Notes: generated from the letters alone by a model not told the origin. A stretch of DNA of 64,000 nucleotides from CAVQZC01 sp963718315 (GCA_963718315.1 CAVQZC010000013.1:124001-188000), one strand, 5' to 3'; counted from the stretch's first letter, positions 28,598 through 39,652 are shown. Program-made: numbers and translations.

Positions 28598-28601
<4 letters not shown>
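27269..28601 (+). CDS. trpE: Anthranilate synthase component I, frame broken by one base
   Basis: About 443 residues after repair. It makes anthranilate from chorismate with ammonia supplied by TrpG. The feedback region FLLESVERGEQVGRYSFLG contains the LLES type of Trp-binding motif that separates TrpE from PabB. The chorismate site shows PIAGTRPRG, DLARNDLSRVCEPGSV and GTLSGAPKVR. At about 28337 the frame must drop one base (CGCGGCGATG) so that APKVR continues into AMQIISELENRRR. The ATG follows the attenuator, and its stop overlaps the trpG start. It is on the short side for TrpE. Confidence 0.95.
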
Positions 28602-29169
<568 letters not shown>

Positions 29170-29173
<4 letters not shown>

Positions 29174-30210
29174 TCACCGATGCGATCAGGAAGCTGGTCG
29201 AGGGGCAGGACCTTCCGGCCGAGGAGACGCACGCCGCGATGATGCAGGTGATGGGCGGCGACGCCAGCCCCGCCCAGATCGCCGGTTTCTCGGTCGCCCT
29301 GCGGATGAAGGGCGAGACCCCTGACGAGATCGCCGGCTGCGCGCGGGCGATGCGCGCACACGTGACGCCCGCCCACCCGGCCCGGGAGGGCCTGGTCGAC
29401 ACCTGCGGCACCGGAGGCGACGCCTCGGGCACCTTCAACATCTCGACGGCAGCGGCGCTGGTCGCGGCGGCGGCCGGCGCGCCGATCGCCAAGCACGGGA
29501 ACCGGGCGATGTCCTCCCGCTGCGGGTCTGCCGACGTGCTCGAGGCGCTGGGCGTCCGCATCGACCTGGCGCCCGAGGACATCGCCGACTGCATCGACGA
29601 GGTCGGGTTCGGCTTCCTGTTCGCCCAGGCCCATCACCCTGCCATGCGCCACGTCGCCCCGATTCGCCGGGAGCTGGGCGTTCGTACGGTCTTCAACCTG
29701 CTGGGGCCGCTGACCAACCCGGCGGGAGCCCGCCGCCAGGTGCTGGGCGTGTACGCCGAGAACCTGGTCGAGCCGATCGCACAGGTACTGGTCGCCCTCG
29801 GCGCGGAGCGGGCGATGGTCGTGCACGGCTTCGGCGGCCTGGACGAGCTGACCCCGACCGGCGAGAACGTGGTCGCCGAGGTGCGCGACGGGCAGGTGCA
29901 GATGTCGACGCTCGACCCGCGGCCGCTTGGCACCCACCCGGTCCCCGGAAGTCCGGACGACCTGCGGGTGGGTGGCGATCCAGCCCAGAACGCGGCCATC
30001 ATCACCACCGTCTTCGACGGCGAGCGCGGCCCGCGTCGCGATGCCGTGATCCTCAACGCCGCCGCGGCGCTGGTCGTGGGCGACCTCGCCCCCGACCTCG
30101 AGGCGGGCATCGAGCAGGCAGTCGAGGCAATCGATTCGGGAGCCGCCGCGCGCACGCTCGACGCGCTGCGCGCGTTCACGCAGGCCCGCGCGCCGGAGCC
30201 GGCGCTGTGA
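29170..30210 (+). CDS. trpD: Anthranilate phosphoribosyltransferase
   Basis: 346 residues. It transfers phosphoribose from PRPP to anthranilate. The glycine-rich PRPP loop is DTCGTGGDASGTFNISTAAALV, followed by KHGNRAMSSRCGSADVLEALG; the metal-binding region is FGGLDELTPTGEN. The start overlaps trpG (ATGA) and the end overlaps trpC, so it is translationally coupled on both sides. Separate from TrpG, unlike the enterobacterial fusion. Confidence 0.97.
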
Positions 30211-30932
30211 GCTACCTGGAGCGCCTGTCCGGCGACATCCGCCGGGACGCCCCGGAGCCGACGCGCGGCTTTGCCAACGCGCTCGCCTCAGGGGTCTCGG
30301 TGGCCGTGATCGCCGAGGTCAAGCGCAGCTCGCCGTCGGAAGGGGCGATCCGGCCCGACGCAGACGTCCCCGCCACGGCGCTTCGCTACGAGTCGGGCGG
30401 CGCCGCCTGCGTGTCGGTGCTGTGCGCTGAGCGTGACTTCGGCGGCTCGCTCGGCGACCTCACCGCCGGCCGCGAGGCGATCAGCATTCCGGCGCTCGCC
30501 AAGGACTTCACGGTGTTCCCCGAGCAGGTCGCCAGGCAGCGTCTGGCAGGGGCGGACGCGGTGCTGGTGATCCTGGCGATGATGACCGACATGGAGGCCC
30601 GTCGCCTGCTGGACACCGCGGCGCTCCTCCACATGGATGTCCTGGTCGAGGCCCACGACGAGCACGAGGTGGAGCGCGCCCTGCGGCTCGAGGCGAGCGT
30701 GATCGGCGTCAACGCGCGCGACCTGTCCACGCTGCAGATCGACCGCGACCGCCAGCTCCGGCTGCTCCGCAGCCTCCCGGACTCGGTCGTCCGCGTCGCC
30801 GAGTCGGGCATCGGCGATCGTGCAGCCGTTGTCGAGGCACGCGACGCGGGCGCCGATGCGGTGCTGGTCGGCACCGCCCTGATGCGCGATCCCGAGCTGT
30901 TGCCCTCCCTGGTGACGGTGCCCCGTGGCTGA
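30207..30932 (+). CDS. trpC: Indole-3-glycerol phosphate synthase
   Basis: 241 residues, a TIM barrel. The catalytic Lys/Glu are in VIAEVKRSSPSEGAI (strand 1) and the following strands: SVLCAERDFGGSL, LAKDFTV, VLVEAHDEHEVERAL, IGVNARDLSTL, VAESGIGDRA and ADAVLVGTALM. GTG start overlapping trpD (GTGA). The N-terminal helix is shorter than in E. coli TrpC, and the enzyme is not fused to TrpF. Confidence 0.97.
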   Translation: MSYLERLSGDIRRDAPEPTRGFANALASGVSVAVIAEVKRSSPSEGAIRPDADVPATALRYESGGAACVSVLCAERDFGGSLGDLTAGREAISIPALAKDFTVFPEQVARQRLAGADAVLVILAMMTDMEARRLLDTAALLHMDVLVEAHDEHEVERALRLEASVIGVNARDLSTLQIDRDRQLRLLRSLPDSVVRVAESGIGDRAAVVEARDAGADAVLVGTALMRDPELLPSLVTVPRG

Positions 30933-31487
30933 CACCCCGCTGGTCAAGATCTGCGGCCTCACCCGTGAGCAGGACGTCGACGCGGCGATCGATTCCGGCG
31001 CCGACCTGGTGGGGTTCGTGGTCGTGCCAGACAGCCCGCGCGGGGTACCACTGCACCGGGCACGCGCGCTGGCGGCCCATGCCGCGGGTCGGGCTCGGAC
31101 GGTGGCCGTCTATGCGGGCGCCGAGCCCGAGAGCCGCGATGGATTCGACCTGGTGCAGGTCTACGGCGTGCCCGCCGTCACCGAGCACACGATCGTCGGC
31201 TGTCGCGAGGAGCACCCCCCGCCGTTGCCGGTCGGCGTCCCTCTGCTCTTTGACCTCGCGCGCGGGAGCCACCCCGACCCCGCGGCCCTCGCGGCCCACT
31301 GGGACCGCGCGGCGACGCAGCGCGAGCCCGTGATGCTGGCGGGTGCGCTCGACCCCGAGAACGTCGCGCAGGCGGTGCGCGCGGCCCGCCCGTGGGCCGT
31401 CGACACGGCGCGCGGCGTCGAGAGTGCGCCGGGGATCAAGGACGCGGAGCTGATCGCGTCGTTCATCACCGCAGCCAAGGAGGCGAC

Positions 31488-31491
<4 letters not shown>
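30925..31491 (+). CDS. trpF: Phosphoribosylanthranilate isomerase
   Basis: 188 residues from a GTG that overlaps trpC by 8 bases. A TIM barrel that does the Amadori rearrangement of PRA. LVKICGLTREQDVDAA carries the general base Cys. LAGALDPENVAQAV and VDTARGVESAPGIKD are the phosphate-binding strands 7-8, where most relatives have LAGGL and VDVSSGVE. The usual VQLHG is VQVYG here. So it is a divergent but apparently complete TrpF; the operon position makes the assignment firm. Confidence 0.93.
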
Positions 31492-32657
<1,166 letters not shown>

Positions 32658-32661
<4 letters not shown>

Positions 32662-33398
32662 AGCTTCAGACGCCGTCACTCTCGATCTACCTGATGGCAG
32701 ACCGCGACACGGTCGAGCTGGCCGACGCCGCCGCGGCCGGCGGTGCGACAGCGTTCGAGATCGGGATCCCGTTCTCCGACCCGCTCGCCGACGGCCCGAC
32801 CGTCCAGCGCGCGGCGCAGCGGAGCCTGGCCGGCGGGATGACCACCGCCCGGGCGCTGGGGGTGGTGTCGGCGCTGCGCGAGCGGCTGGACCAGCCGCTG
32901 GTGCCGATGACCTACGCCGGCCCGGTGATGGCCTATGGCGAAGAGCTGTTCTGCGCCCATGCCGCGACGGCCGGCGCGAACGGGCTGATCGTCCCCGACG
33001 TGCCGCCGGACGAGGCGGGTGAGCTGCGCGCCGCCTGCGCGGCAAACGGCCTCGACCTGGTGCCGCTGCTCGCCCCCACCAGCCCGGTCAGCCGGATCTC
33101 GCTGGCGTGTGACGGAGCCGGCGGGTTCGTCTACCTGGTGTCGGTCGCCGGCGTCACCGGCGCGCGGGGTGGGCTGTCCGATGGGGTCGGCGAGTTCATC
33201 GCCCGCGTCCGCCCCCACACCGACCTGCCGCTGCTGGTCGGGTTCGGCATCGCTGCGCCCGAGACGGCGCGGGCGGCGCTCGACGCCGGAGCCGACGGCG
33301 TGGTCATCGGCTCGAAGGCGATCGAGGTGGCGGAGGAGGGCGGCCCGGCCGCGCTCGAGCGGTTCGTGGCCGGCGTGGCAGCCGCGATGGCCGATTGA
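32658..33398 (+). CDS. trpA: Tryptophan synthase alpha subunit
   Basis: 246 residues from a GTG overlapping the repaired trpB stop (GTGA). It cleaves indole-3-glycerol phosphate and channels indole to TrpB. The catalytic Glu and Asp are in AFEIGIPFSDPLADGPTVQRA. VPDVPPDEAGEL, VYLVSVAGVTGARGGLSDGV and the phosphate site VGFGIAAPETARA with VIGSKAIEV complete the family. It is the last gene of the operon. The promoter of the next gene overlaps its stop. Confidence 0.97.
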
Positions 33399-33425
33399 CG
33401 TCGCCCAAGAACCCCCGGGTATCCT
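33395..33425 (+). promoter_or_regulatory. Promoter of the two-component operon
   Basis: TTGACG (33395-33400, overlapping the trpA stop) and TATCCT (33420-33425) are separated by 19 bases. The GTG of the response regulator follows six bases after the -10, so the RNA should be leaderless. The spacer is slightly long. Confidence 0.5.
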
Positions 33426-33431
33426 GACCCC

Positions 33432-34106
33432 GTGCGCATCCTGGTGGTTGAGGACGATCAGCCCCTCGTCCGCATCCTGAAGAAGTCAATCGAGTCGAAC
33501 GGCCACTCCGTCGAGTCTGCTCTCGATGGCGAGGCTGGCCTTCGCCTGGCACGCGACGGCGCCTTCGACGCCATCGTGCTCGACCTGCAGTTGCCCAAGG
33601 TGACGGGCATCGACGTCTGCCGGACGCTGCGCAGCGAGGGCAACGGAACGCCGATCCTGATGCTGACCGCACGCAGCGGGGTGCCCGACCGGATCACCGG
33701 CCTCGACGCCGGCGCCGACGACTACCTGGTCAAGCCGTTCTCGCTGGCGGAGCTGGGTGCCCGGCTGCGCGCCCTCGGCCGCCGGTCGCGACCCGAGCCG
33801 GAAGTGATCGAGGCAGGCGAGCTCCGGCTCGACACCGGCGCCCGCGAGGTCTCCGTGCGCGGCCAGGACGTCGGGCTGACTGGCACCGAGTTCGCGCTCC
33901 TCGAATACCTGATGCGTAACCCGGGCCAGGTGTTGTCTCGCGAGCAACTGCGCGAGGAGGTCTGGGGCGAGGCGTTCGAGCCCGCCTCGAACGTGGTCGA
34001 CATCTACGTGCACTACGTCCGGCGCAAGCTTTCCCGGGCGGGCATCTCGAAGGATCCCATCCGCACCGTGCGGGGCCTCGGCTATGCATTCCGCCGCCCA
34101 GACTGA
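33432..34106 (+). CDS. OmpR/PhoB-family response regulator
   Basis: 224 residues from a GTG. The receiver domain (1-115) has the acidic pocket E7/D8/D9, the phospho-acceptor D51 in AIVLDLQLPKVTGIDV, T79 and K101 (DDYLVKPFS). The C-terminal winged helix (about 128-222) has LTGTEFALLEYLMRNPGQVLSREQLREEVW and VDIYVHYVRRKL. It overlaps the sensor kinase gene by 23 bases and is surely its partner. Closest in style to MprA/TcrA/PrrA-type actinobacterial regulators; the stimulus is unknown. Confidence 0.97.
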   Translation: MRILVVEDDQPLVRILKKSIESNGHSVESALDGEAGLRLARDGAFDAIVLDLQLPKVTGIDVCRTLRSEGNGTPILMLTARSGVPDRITGLDAGADDYLVKPFSLAELGARLRALGRRSRPEPEVIEAGELRLDTGAREVSVRGQDVGLTGTEFALLEYLMRNPGQVLSREQLREEVWGEAFEPASNVVDIYVHYVRRKLSRAGISKDPIRTVRGLGYAFRRPD

Positions 34107-35358
34107 ATTAGACCTCTTCCGCCGCGCGCGGATCAAGCTGACCGCGTGGTACGTGATCGCGCTGGCCGCTGTGCTGGTCGTTCTTGGTTCCCTGCTGTAT
34201 CTCGTTGTCCGCGAGCAGATCCTGTCCGGTATCGACAACGGGATACGCACGACCGCCGAGCAGAGCATCCGTCAGTACCACGCCAGGGGCACCGTTCGCA
34301 CCGGGCAGTGGACGACCAGCACGACCACCGTCTACTTCGTGAAGCATGCCTATGCGGAAGACGTCAAGACGATGCCGCGCGCCGACTACACCGCGTTCAG
34401 CGCCGTAATCGGCAGCACGAGCGGCCGCGACCTTCGATCGAGCTCGATCGGCGACGACGCCCGTCGCGTGTACACGGTGCGGATCGGGCCCCGAAACGTG
34501 CAGAGCGATGCCTTGATCCAGGTCATCCGGTCGGTGGAGCCGGAGCGCCAGGCCCTCTCACGCCTCGTCTTCGGGCTTCTCGTCGGCGGTCTCGGCGGCC
34601 TCCTGCTGGCGGGGATCGGCGGCTGGTTCCTGGCCGGCAAGTCGCTGGAGCCGGTCCGCGTCGCGTTCAACCGCCAGCACGCGTTTGTCTCGGACGCGTC
34701 CCACGAGCTGCGGACGCCGTTGGCGGTGATCCGAGCGAACGCCGAGTACCTCCAGCTCGAGCAGCCCGACAACCCCGAGGTGAGGGACATCGTCTCCGAA
34801 AGCGAGCGGCTGTCTGCGTTGGTCGAGACGCTGCTCGCGCTCGCCCGCGGCGACGTGGCCGGCGCGGGTCTGGAGCGGGCGCTGGTCGATCTCGGCGAGG
34901 TGGTCGAGGCAGCCGTGACGTCGATGCGGCCGCTGGCCGAAGAGCGCGGCGTCGAGCTGACGGTGGTCACCGGCGAAGGGATGACCGTGCTCGGAGACGG
35001 CGAGCAGCTGCGCCAGCTGGTCATCATCCTGGTCGACAACGGACTGCGCTACACGGCCGCGGACGGCCGCGTCCACGTGCAGGCCGGCGCCGACCGCGAC
35101 TCGGCCGTGCTGACGGTGCACGACAACGGGATCGGGATCCCGCCCGACGCCGTGGATCGCGTCTTCGAGCGGTTCTATCGCGCCGACTCGGCGCGGTCGC
35201 GCGACTCCGGCGGCGCCGGGCTCGGGCTCGCGATCGCGCGCGAGCTGGTCGGCGGGCACGGCGGCCGGATCGAGCTCGACAGCACCGAGGGCGCCGGCAC
35301 CACGTTCACCGTGCGGCTCCCGCTGGCGCGGCAGCCCGCCGCCCGCCCCACCGTCTAA
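34084..35358 (+). CDS. Sensor histidine kinase
   Basis: 424 residues. Membrane helix 1 is at about 21-42, an extracytoplasmic sensor part of about 115 residues follows, and helix 2 is at about 161-184. The linker to the kinase is too short for a clear HAMP domain. HisKA domain with H207 in FVSDASHELRTPLAVIRAN. The ATPase domain has N box VDNGLRY (N319), G1 DNGIGIP (347-353), F box RVFERFYRAD and G2 GAGLGLAIAREL. Translationally coupled to the regulator. The sensor region is rich in Thr/Arg, with no recognised ligand fold. Confidence 0.96.
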   Translation: MHSAAQTELDLFRRARIKLTAWYVIALAAVLVVLGSLLYLVVREQILSGIDNGIRTTAEQSIRQYHARGTVRTGQWTTSTTTVYFVKHAYAEDVKTMPRADYTAFSAVIGSTSGRDLRSSSIGDDARRVYTVRIGPRNVQSDALIQVIRSVEPERQALSRLVFGLLVGGLGGLLLAGIGGWFLAGKSLEPVRVAFNRQHAFVSDASHELRTPLAVIRANAEYLQLEQPDNPEVRDIVSESERLSALVETLLALARGDVAGAGLERALVDLGEVVEAAVTSMRPLAEERGVELTVVTGEGMTVLGDGEQLRQLVIILVDNGLRYTAADGRVHVQAGADRDSAVLTVHDNGIGIPPDAVDRVFERFYRADSARSRDSGGAGLGLAIARELVGGHGGRIELDSTEGAGTTFTVRLPLARQPAARPTV

Positions 35359-35367
35359 CCAAGTAGC

Positions 35368-35373
35368 TAGATT
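35368..35373 (+). promoter_or_regulatory. Possible -10 box before the carboxylase operon
   Basis: TAGATT lies 8 bases before the ATG at 35382, in the 23-base gap after the kinase gene. No clear -35 is seen. The spacing suggests a leaderless transcript, as for several other operons in this window. Confidence 0.35.
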
Positions 35374-35381
35374 GCTCGGCG

Positions 35382-36966
35382 ATGCCGCGCCTGGTCTCCC
35401 ATCTCGATCCCGCGAGCGACGACTTCCGCCGCAACGCCGAGTACGCGGGCGGCCTGGTCGCCGAACTGGAGGAGCACCTCGAGCGGGCGCGGCAGGGCGG
35501 CGGCGCCGCCGCGGTCAAGCGGCACCGCAAGCGCGGCAAGCTGCTGGCGCGCGAGCGGGTGGAACGGCTGGTCGACCCGGGCGCCGCGTTCCTCGAGCTC
35601 TCGCCGCTGGCGGCACACGAGCTGTACGACGGCGAGGCGCCGGGTGCGGGCATCGTTACCGGCATCGGCCCGGTCCGCGGCGCGCCCTGCGTGATCGTCG
35701 CCAACGACGCCACGGTCAAGGGAGGGAGCTACTTCCCGCTCACGGTCAAGAAGCACCTGCGGGCGCAGGAGATCGCCCACCAGAACCACCTCCCGTGCAT
35801 CTACCTGGTCGACTCCGGCGGCGCGTTTCTGCCGCTCCAGGCCGAGGTGTTCCCCGACCGCGACCACTTCGGCCGCATCTTCTACAACCAGGCGCGCATG
35901 TCCGCCGATGGCATCCCCCAGCTGGCCGCCGTGATGGGCTCCTGCACCGCCGGCGGCGCCTACGTGCCGGCGATGTGCGACGAGACCGTGATCGTCCGCG
36001 GCACCGGCACCATCTTTCTCGGCGGGCCGCCGCTGGTGAAGGCGGCGACCGGCGAGGAGGTGACGGCCGAGGAGCTGGGCGGCGCCGACGTCCACGCACG
36101 CCAGAGCGGCGTCGCCGATCACCTGGCGGCCGACGACGACCACGCGCTGGCGATCCTCCGCGAGGCGGTCGGGCAGCTCAACCTGCAACCGCCCACCGCC
36201 TGGGACATGGCCGAGCCCGAGCCGCCGGCGCTCGACCCGGGTGAGCTGCCCGGCGTCGTACCCGTCGACGCCCGCCAGTCGTACGACGTGCACGAGGTGA
36301 TCGCGCGGATCGTCGACGGCTCCCGCTTCCACGAGTTCAAGGCGACCTACGGCGACACGCTCGTCTGCGGCTTCGCCCACGTGCATGGCAACCCTGTCGC
36401 CATCCTGGCCAACAACGGCATTCTCTTCTCGGAGTCAGCGCTCAAGGGCACCCACTTCATCCAGCTCGCCGCCCGCCGCGCGCATCCCGCTGGTGTTCCT
36501 GCAGAACATCACCGGGTTCATGGTCGGGCGCGAGTACGAGGCCCGCGGCATCGCCAAGGACGGCGCCAAGCTGGTGACTGCCGTAGCCTGCGCCGAGGTG
36601 CCCAAGTTCACGGTGGTGATCGGCGGCTCGTTCGGAGCCGGCAACTACGCGATGTGCGGCCGCGCGTACGGCCCGCGCCAGCTCTGGATGTGGCCCAACG
36701 CCCGGATCTCGGTGATGGGCGGCCGGCAGGCCGCGCGCGTCCTGTCGACCGTCAGCGGCGAGCTGACGGACGACGAGCGCGACGCCTTCGAGGCGCCGAT
36801 CATCGAGACGTACGAGCGCGAGGGCAGCCCCTACTACTCGACCGCGCGGCTCTGGGACGACGGCGTGATCGACCCTCGCGACACCCGCCGCGTGCTCGCG
36901 CTCGGCCTGGCCGCCGCGGCCTGCGGCGGCGTCGGCGAGACCCGGTTCGGGATCCTGCGGACATGA
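35382..36966 (+). CDS. Acyl-CoA carboxylase carboxyltransferase subunit (methylcrotonyl-CoA type), frame broken by one base
   Basis: About 527 residues after repair. It moves the carboxyl group from biotin to the acyl-CoA. The N-terminal KRHRKRGKLLARERVERLVDPG and the oxyanion loops MGSCTAGGAYVPAMCDE and VIGGSFGAGNYAMCGRAYGP are typical of MccB/LiuB. NITGFMVGREYEARGIAKDGAKLV favours methylcrotonyl- over propionyl-CoA. At about 36478 the frame must drop one base (AARR to RIPLVFLQN). The stop overlaps the next gene (ATGA). With the hydratase, biotin subunit and HMG-CoA lyase that follow, leucine degradation is the likely role; geranyl-CoA carboxylase is an alternative. Confidence 0.9.
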
Positions 36967-37742
36967 GCGACGTCGCCCTCACCCGCGACGGCCCGGTCGC
37001 CACCATCACGCTGACCCGCGGCGAGCGCCGAAACGCGCTCGGCCCGGCCCTGATCGCCCAGCTCACCCAGCTGTTCCAGGCGCTCTCGCTCGACGACACG
37101 CGCGTGATCGTGCTGACCGGCGAGGGATCCGCGTTCTGCGCCGGTGCCGACATCGACTGGATGCGGAACTCGCGCACGCTGTCCCACGACGAGAACGTCG
37201 CCGACGCCGCGTCGGCGCGCACCATGTTCGAGACGATCGACGTCTGCCCCAAGCCGGTGATCGCCCGCGTCAACGGCGCGGCGATGGGCGGCGGCGCCGG
37301 CCTGGTTGCCTGTGCGGACGTCGCGATCGCCGTGCCGGAGGCGAAGTTCGCGTTCAGCGAGGCTCGACTGGGCCTGCTGCCGGCGATGATCTCGCCCTAC
37401 GTGCTGCGCAGCATCGGCCCCGGCCACGCACGGGCATTGTTCGTCACGGCAGAGGTGTTCGGCGCGGAGCGGGCGCTGGAGCTCGGCCTGGTGCACCGGA
37501 TGGTGCCGGCCGACGATCTGGACGCCGCCGTGGCGACCACCGCCGAGCAGCTGCTGGCGTGCGGGCCCTACGCGATCGCGGCATGCAAGAAGCTGGTGCG
37601 CGACGCAACCGCCTCGCTCGCGCTGCCCGACCTCCCCGACCGGATCGCGATGCTGCGCAGCGGGATGGAAGGTCAGGAGGGGCTGGCGGCGTTTCTCGAG
37701 CGACGGAAGCCCGAGTGGATTCCCGAGTCACCCGAGTCCTAG
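36963..37742 (+). CDS. Enoyl-CoA hydratase/isomerase, probable methylglutaconyl-CoA hydratase
   Basis: 259 residues of the crotonase family. It starts ALTRDGPVATITLTRGERRNAL. The oxyanion loops are AFCAGADIDWM and GAAMGGGAGLVACADVAIA. The block KFAFSEARLGLLPAMISPYV is the form seen in LiuC/AUH methylglutaconyl-CoA hydratases. It is coupled to the carboxylase beta gene (ATGA) and overlaps the alpha gene by 28 bases, in keeping with the step between methylcrotonyl-CoA carboxylation and HMG-CoA cleavage. Confidence 0.9.
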   Translation: MSDVALTRDGPVATITLTRGERRNALGPALIAQLTQLFQALSLDDTRVIVLTGEGSAFCAGADIDWMRNSRTLSHDENVADAASARTMFETIDVCPKPVIARVNGAAMGGGAGLVACADVAIAVPEAKFAFSEARLGLLPAMISPYVLRSIGPGHARALFVTAEVFGAERALELGLVHRMVPADDLDAAVATTAEQLLACGPYAIAACKKLVRDATASLALPDLPDRIAMLRSGMEGQEGLAAFLERRKPEWIPESPES

Positions 37743-39454
37743 TCGCCAACCGCGGCGAGATCGCCGTCCGCGTCTGCCGGGCCTGCCGCGAGCTGGAGAT
37801 CGGCGCCGTCGCCGTCTTCGAGCCGGCCGACCGTGGCGCGCTCCACACCGAGGCGGCAGATTCCGCAGTGGCCATCGAGTCATACCTGGACGGAGCCGCC
37901 CTGGTGGACGCCGCCCTCGCCGCCGGCGCCGACGCCGTCCACCCGGGCTACGGGTTCCTGGCCGAGAACGCGGAGTTCGCGGAGCTCGTCCAGCGTGCCG
38001 GCCTGACGTGGATCGGGCCGCCGCCGGAGGCTATGCGCTCGCTCGGCGACAAGGTCGAGGCCCGGCGGCTGGCCGAGGCGGCCGGCCTGCGGGTCGTGCC
38101 CGGGTACGCCGGGATCGACCTGTCAGACGCCACGCTGACCCGCGAGGCAGAGCGGCTGGGCGCACCGGTGGTCGTCAAGGCAGCGGCCGGTGGCGGCGGC
38201 CGGGGCATGCGCGCCGTCTCCGACCTGGTCGAGATGCCCGACGCGCTGGCGGCCGCCCGCCGCGAGGCTGCGGCCGCCTTCGGCGACGACCGTGTGTTCG
38301 TGGAGCGAGAGATGCCGGACGTTCGCCACGTCGAGGTGCAGCTGCTCGCCGACGCGCATGGCACCGTGCTCCACCTCGGCGAGCGCGACTGCTCGGTGCA
38401 GCGCCGCCACCAGAAGGTGATCGAGGAGTCGCCGTCCCCGGCCGTCGACCCTGCCCTCCGGGCCGAGCTTGGCGAGGCCGCCGTCGCGCTCGGCCGGGCC
38501 GCCGGGTACGTCGGCGCCGGCACCGTCGAGTTCCTGCTGGACAGCGAGGGCGGCTGGTACTTCCTGGAGCTGAACGCCCGCCTCCAGGTGGAGCACCCGG
38601 TGACGGAGGCGGTCACCGGGATCGACCTCGTGCGGGCCCAGATCGAGATCGCCGGCGGCACTCCGCTGCTGACCGAGCAGGACGAGGTCGTGCTGCGCGG
38701 TCATGCGATCCAGTGCCGGCTCTACGCCGAGGACCCGGCCCGCGAGTTCCTGCCGGCAACCGGGCGGCTGGAGCGGTTCGACGTCCCGGCGTGGCCGGGC
38801 GGCCGCACCGATACCGGCGTCCGCCAGGGCGACCTGGTCGGCGTCCGCTACGACCCCCTGCTGGCGAAGGTGATCGCCCACGCCGAGGACCGCGACGCCT
38901 GTCTCGACCGGATCTCGGCCATGCTCGCCGAGACGGTGGTGCTGGGCGTCGAGACCAACCTCGGCTTCTTGCTCCACACCATCGACGACCCGGTGTTCCG
39001 GTCCGGCGAGGCCGACACCGGTTACGTGGAGCAGCACTGGAGCTCCGCTCTGATCCCGGAGCTCCCGGCTGGTGTGGCGGCGTCCGCGCCCGGCGATGTC
39101 TGGCAGGAGTACGGCGACGGCACGCCGGTGCCGGGAGTGCGGACGGCCGGCGGCTTCGCCCTCTACCGCGGGTTCGGATACCGGATCGGAGCCGAGGATG
39201 CAGGCCCGGTCGCCCTGGCCGCCCCGGGAGGCTCGCTCCAGGCGCCGATGCCCGGCGTCGTCCTGCGCCTGGCGGTCGAGATCGGCGACGTCGTCGAGCA
39301 GAGCCAGCCGCTGGTCATCCTGGAGGCGATGAAGATGGAGCTGACGGTCGCCGCGCCGGCGGCCGGGCGGGTGCGCTCGTTGCTTGTGGGCCCCGGCGAG
39401 CTGGTGTCGGCCGGCCAGGCGCTGATCGAGCTGGGAGACATCTCAGATGATTGA
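37715..39454 (+). CDS. Acyl-CoA carboxylase biotin-carrier/biotin carboxylase subunit (MccA/LiuD type)
   Basis: 579 residues from a GTG with GGAAG five bases upstream. The biotin carboxylase domain covers about 1-440: RVLVANRGEIAVRVCRACREL, VHPGYGFLAENAEF, ATP-grasp VVVKAAAGGGGRGMRAV, the active-site block YFLELNARLQVEHPVTEAVTG. The biotin carrier domain is at the C-terminus, with biotinyl lysine K540 in LEAMKMELTV. It is shorter than typical MCC alpha (650 or more), so the BT-like linker is reduced. The last codons lie inside the left arm of palindromic element copy 2, which supplies the stop context. Confidence 0.94.
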   Translation: MDSRVTRVLVANRGEIAVRVCRACRELEIGAVAVFEPADRGALHTEAADSAVAIESYLDGAALVDAALAAGADAVHPGYGFLAENAEFAELVQRAGLTWIGPPPEAMRSLGDKVEARRLAEAAGLRVVPGYAGIDLSDATLTREAERLGAPVVVKAAAGGGGRGMRAVSDLVEMPDALAAARREAAAAFGDDRVFVEREMPDVRHVEVQLLADAHGTVLHLGERDCSVQRRHQKVIEESPSPAVDPALRAELGEAAVALGRAAGYVGAGTVEFLLDSEGGWYFLELNARLQVEHPVTEAVTGIDLVRAQIEIAGGTPLLTEQDEVVLRGHAIQCRLYAEDPAREFLPATGRLERFDVPAWPGGRTDTGVRQGDLVGVRYDPLLAKVIAHAEDRDACLDRISAMLAETVVLGVETNLGFLLHTIDDPVFRSGEADTGYVEQHWSSALIPELPAGVAASAPGDVWQEYGDGTPVPGVRTAGGFALYRGFGYRIGAEDAGPVALAAPGGSLQAPMPGVVLRLAVEIGDVVEQSQPLVILEAMKMELTVAAPAAGRVRSLLVGPGELVSAGQALIELGDISDD

Positions 39455-39651
39455 TCGGTATCTCGCGTGGTGTCCTGGGCGGCGAGAAGCCGTGCCTCGC
39501 GCTGAACGCATGGCGCGTCAATACCGAAACGTATTGACGCGACACGCGGGCACCGCGAGGTGCAGGTTCACAGGCGCAGCCACCCCAACCGTGTTTGCCC
39601 ACCCGACCTCCCGCAGCGGCCAGGCCCGCGGGAGATGCCGGTCAATCATCT
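39445..39651 (+). repeat. Palindromic structured element, copy 2 (possible RNA)
   Basis: 207 bases. The left arm AGATGATTGATCGGTATCTC pairs with the right end; the two imperfect pairs are U-G on the plus strand. The central hairpin is CGCGTCAATAC / GTATTGACGCG with loop CGAAAC, 11 bp, and CCTCGCG/CGCGAGG adds another helix. The shared blocks with copy 1 are about 40 bases at the left (to GGCGAGAA) and about 30 at the right (CGCAGCGGCCAGGCCCGCG and onward). It starts inside the final codons of the carboxylase gene and ends one base before the HMG-CoA lyase ATG. A 68-codon frame spans it exactly and its TAA overlaps that ATG. Confidence 0.75.
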
Positions 39652-39652
39652 A

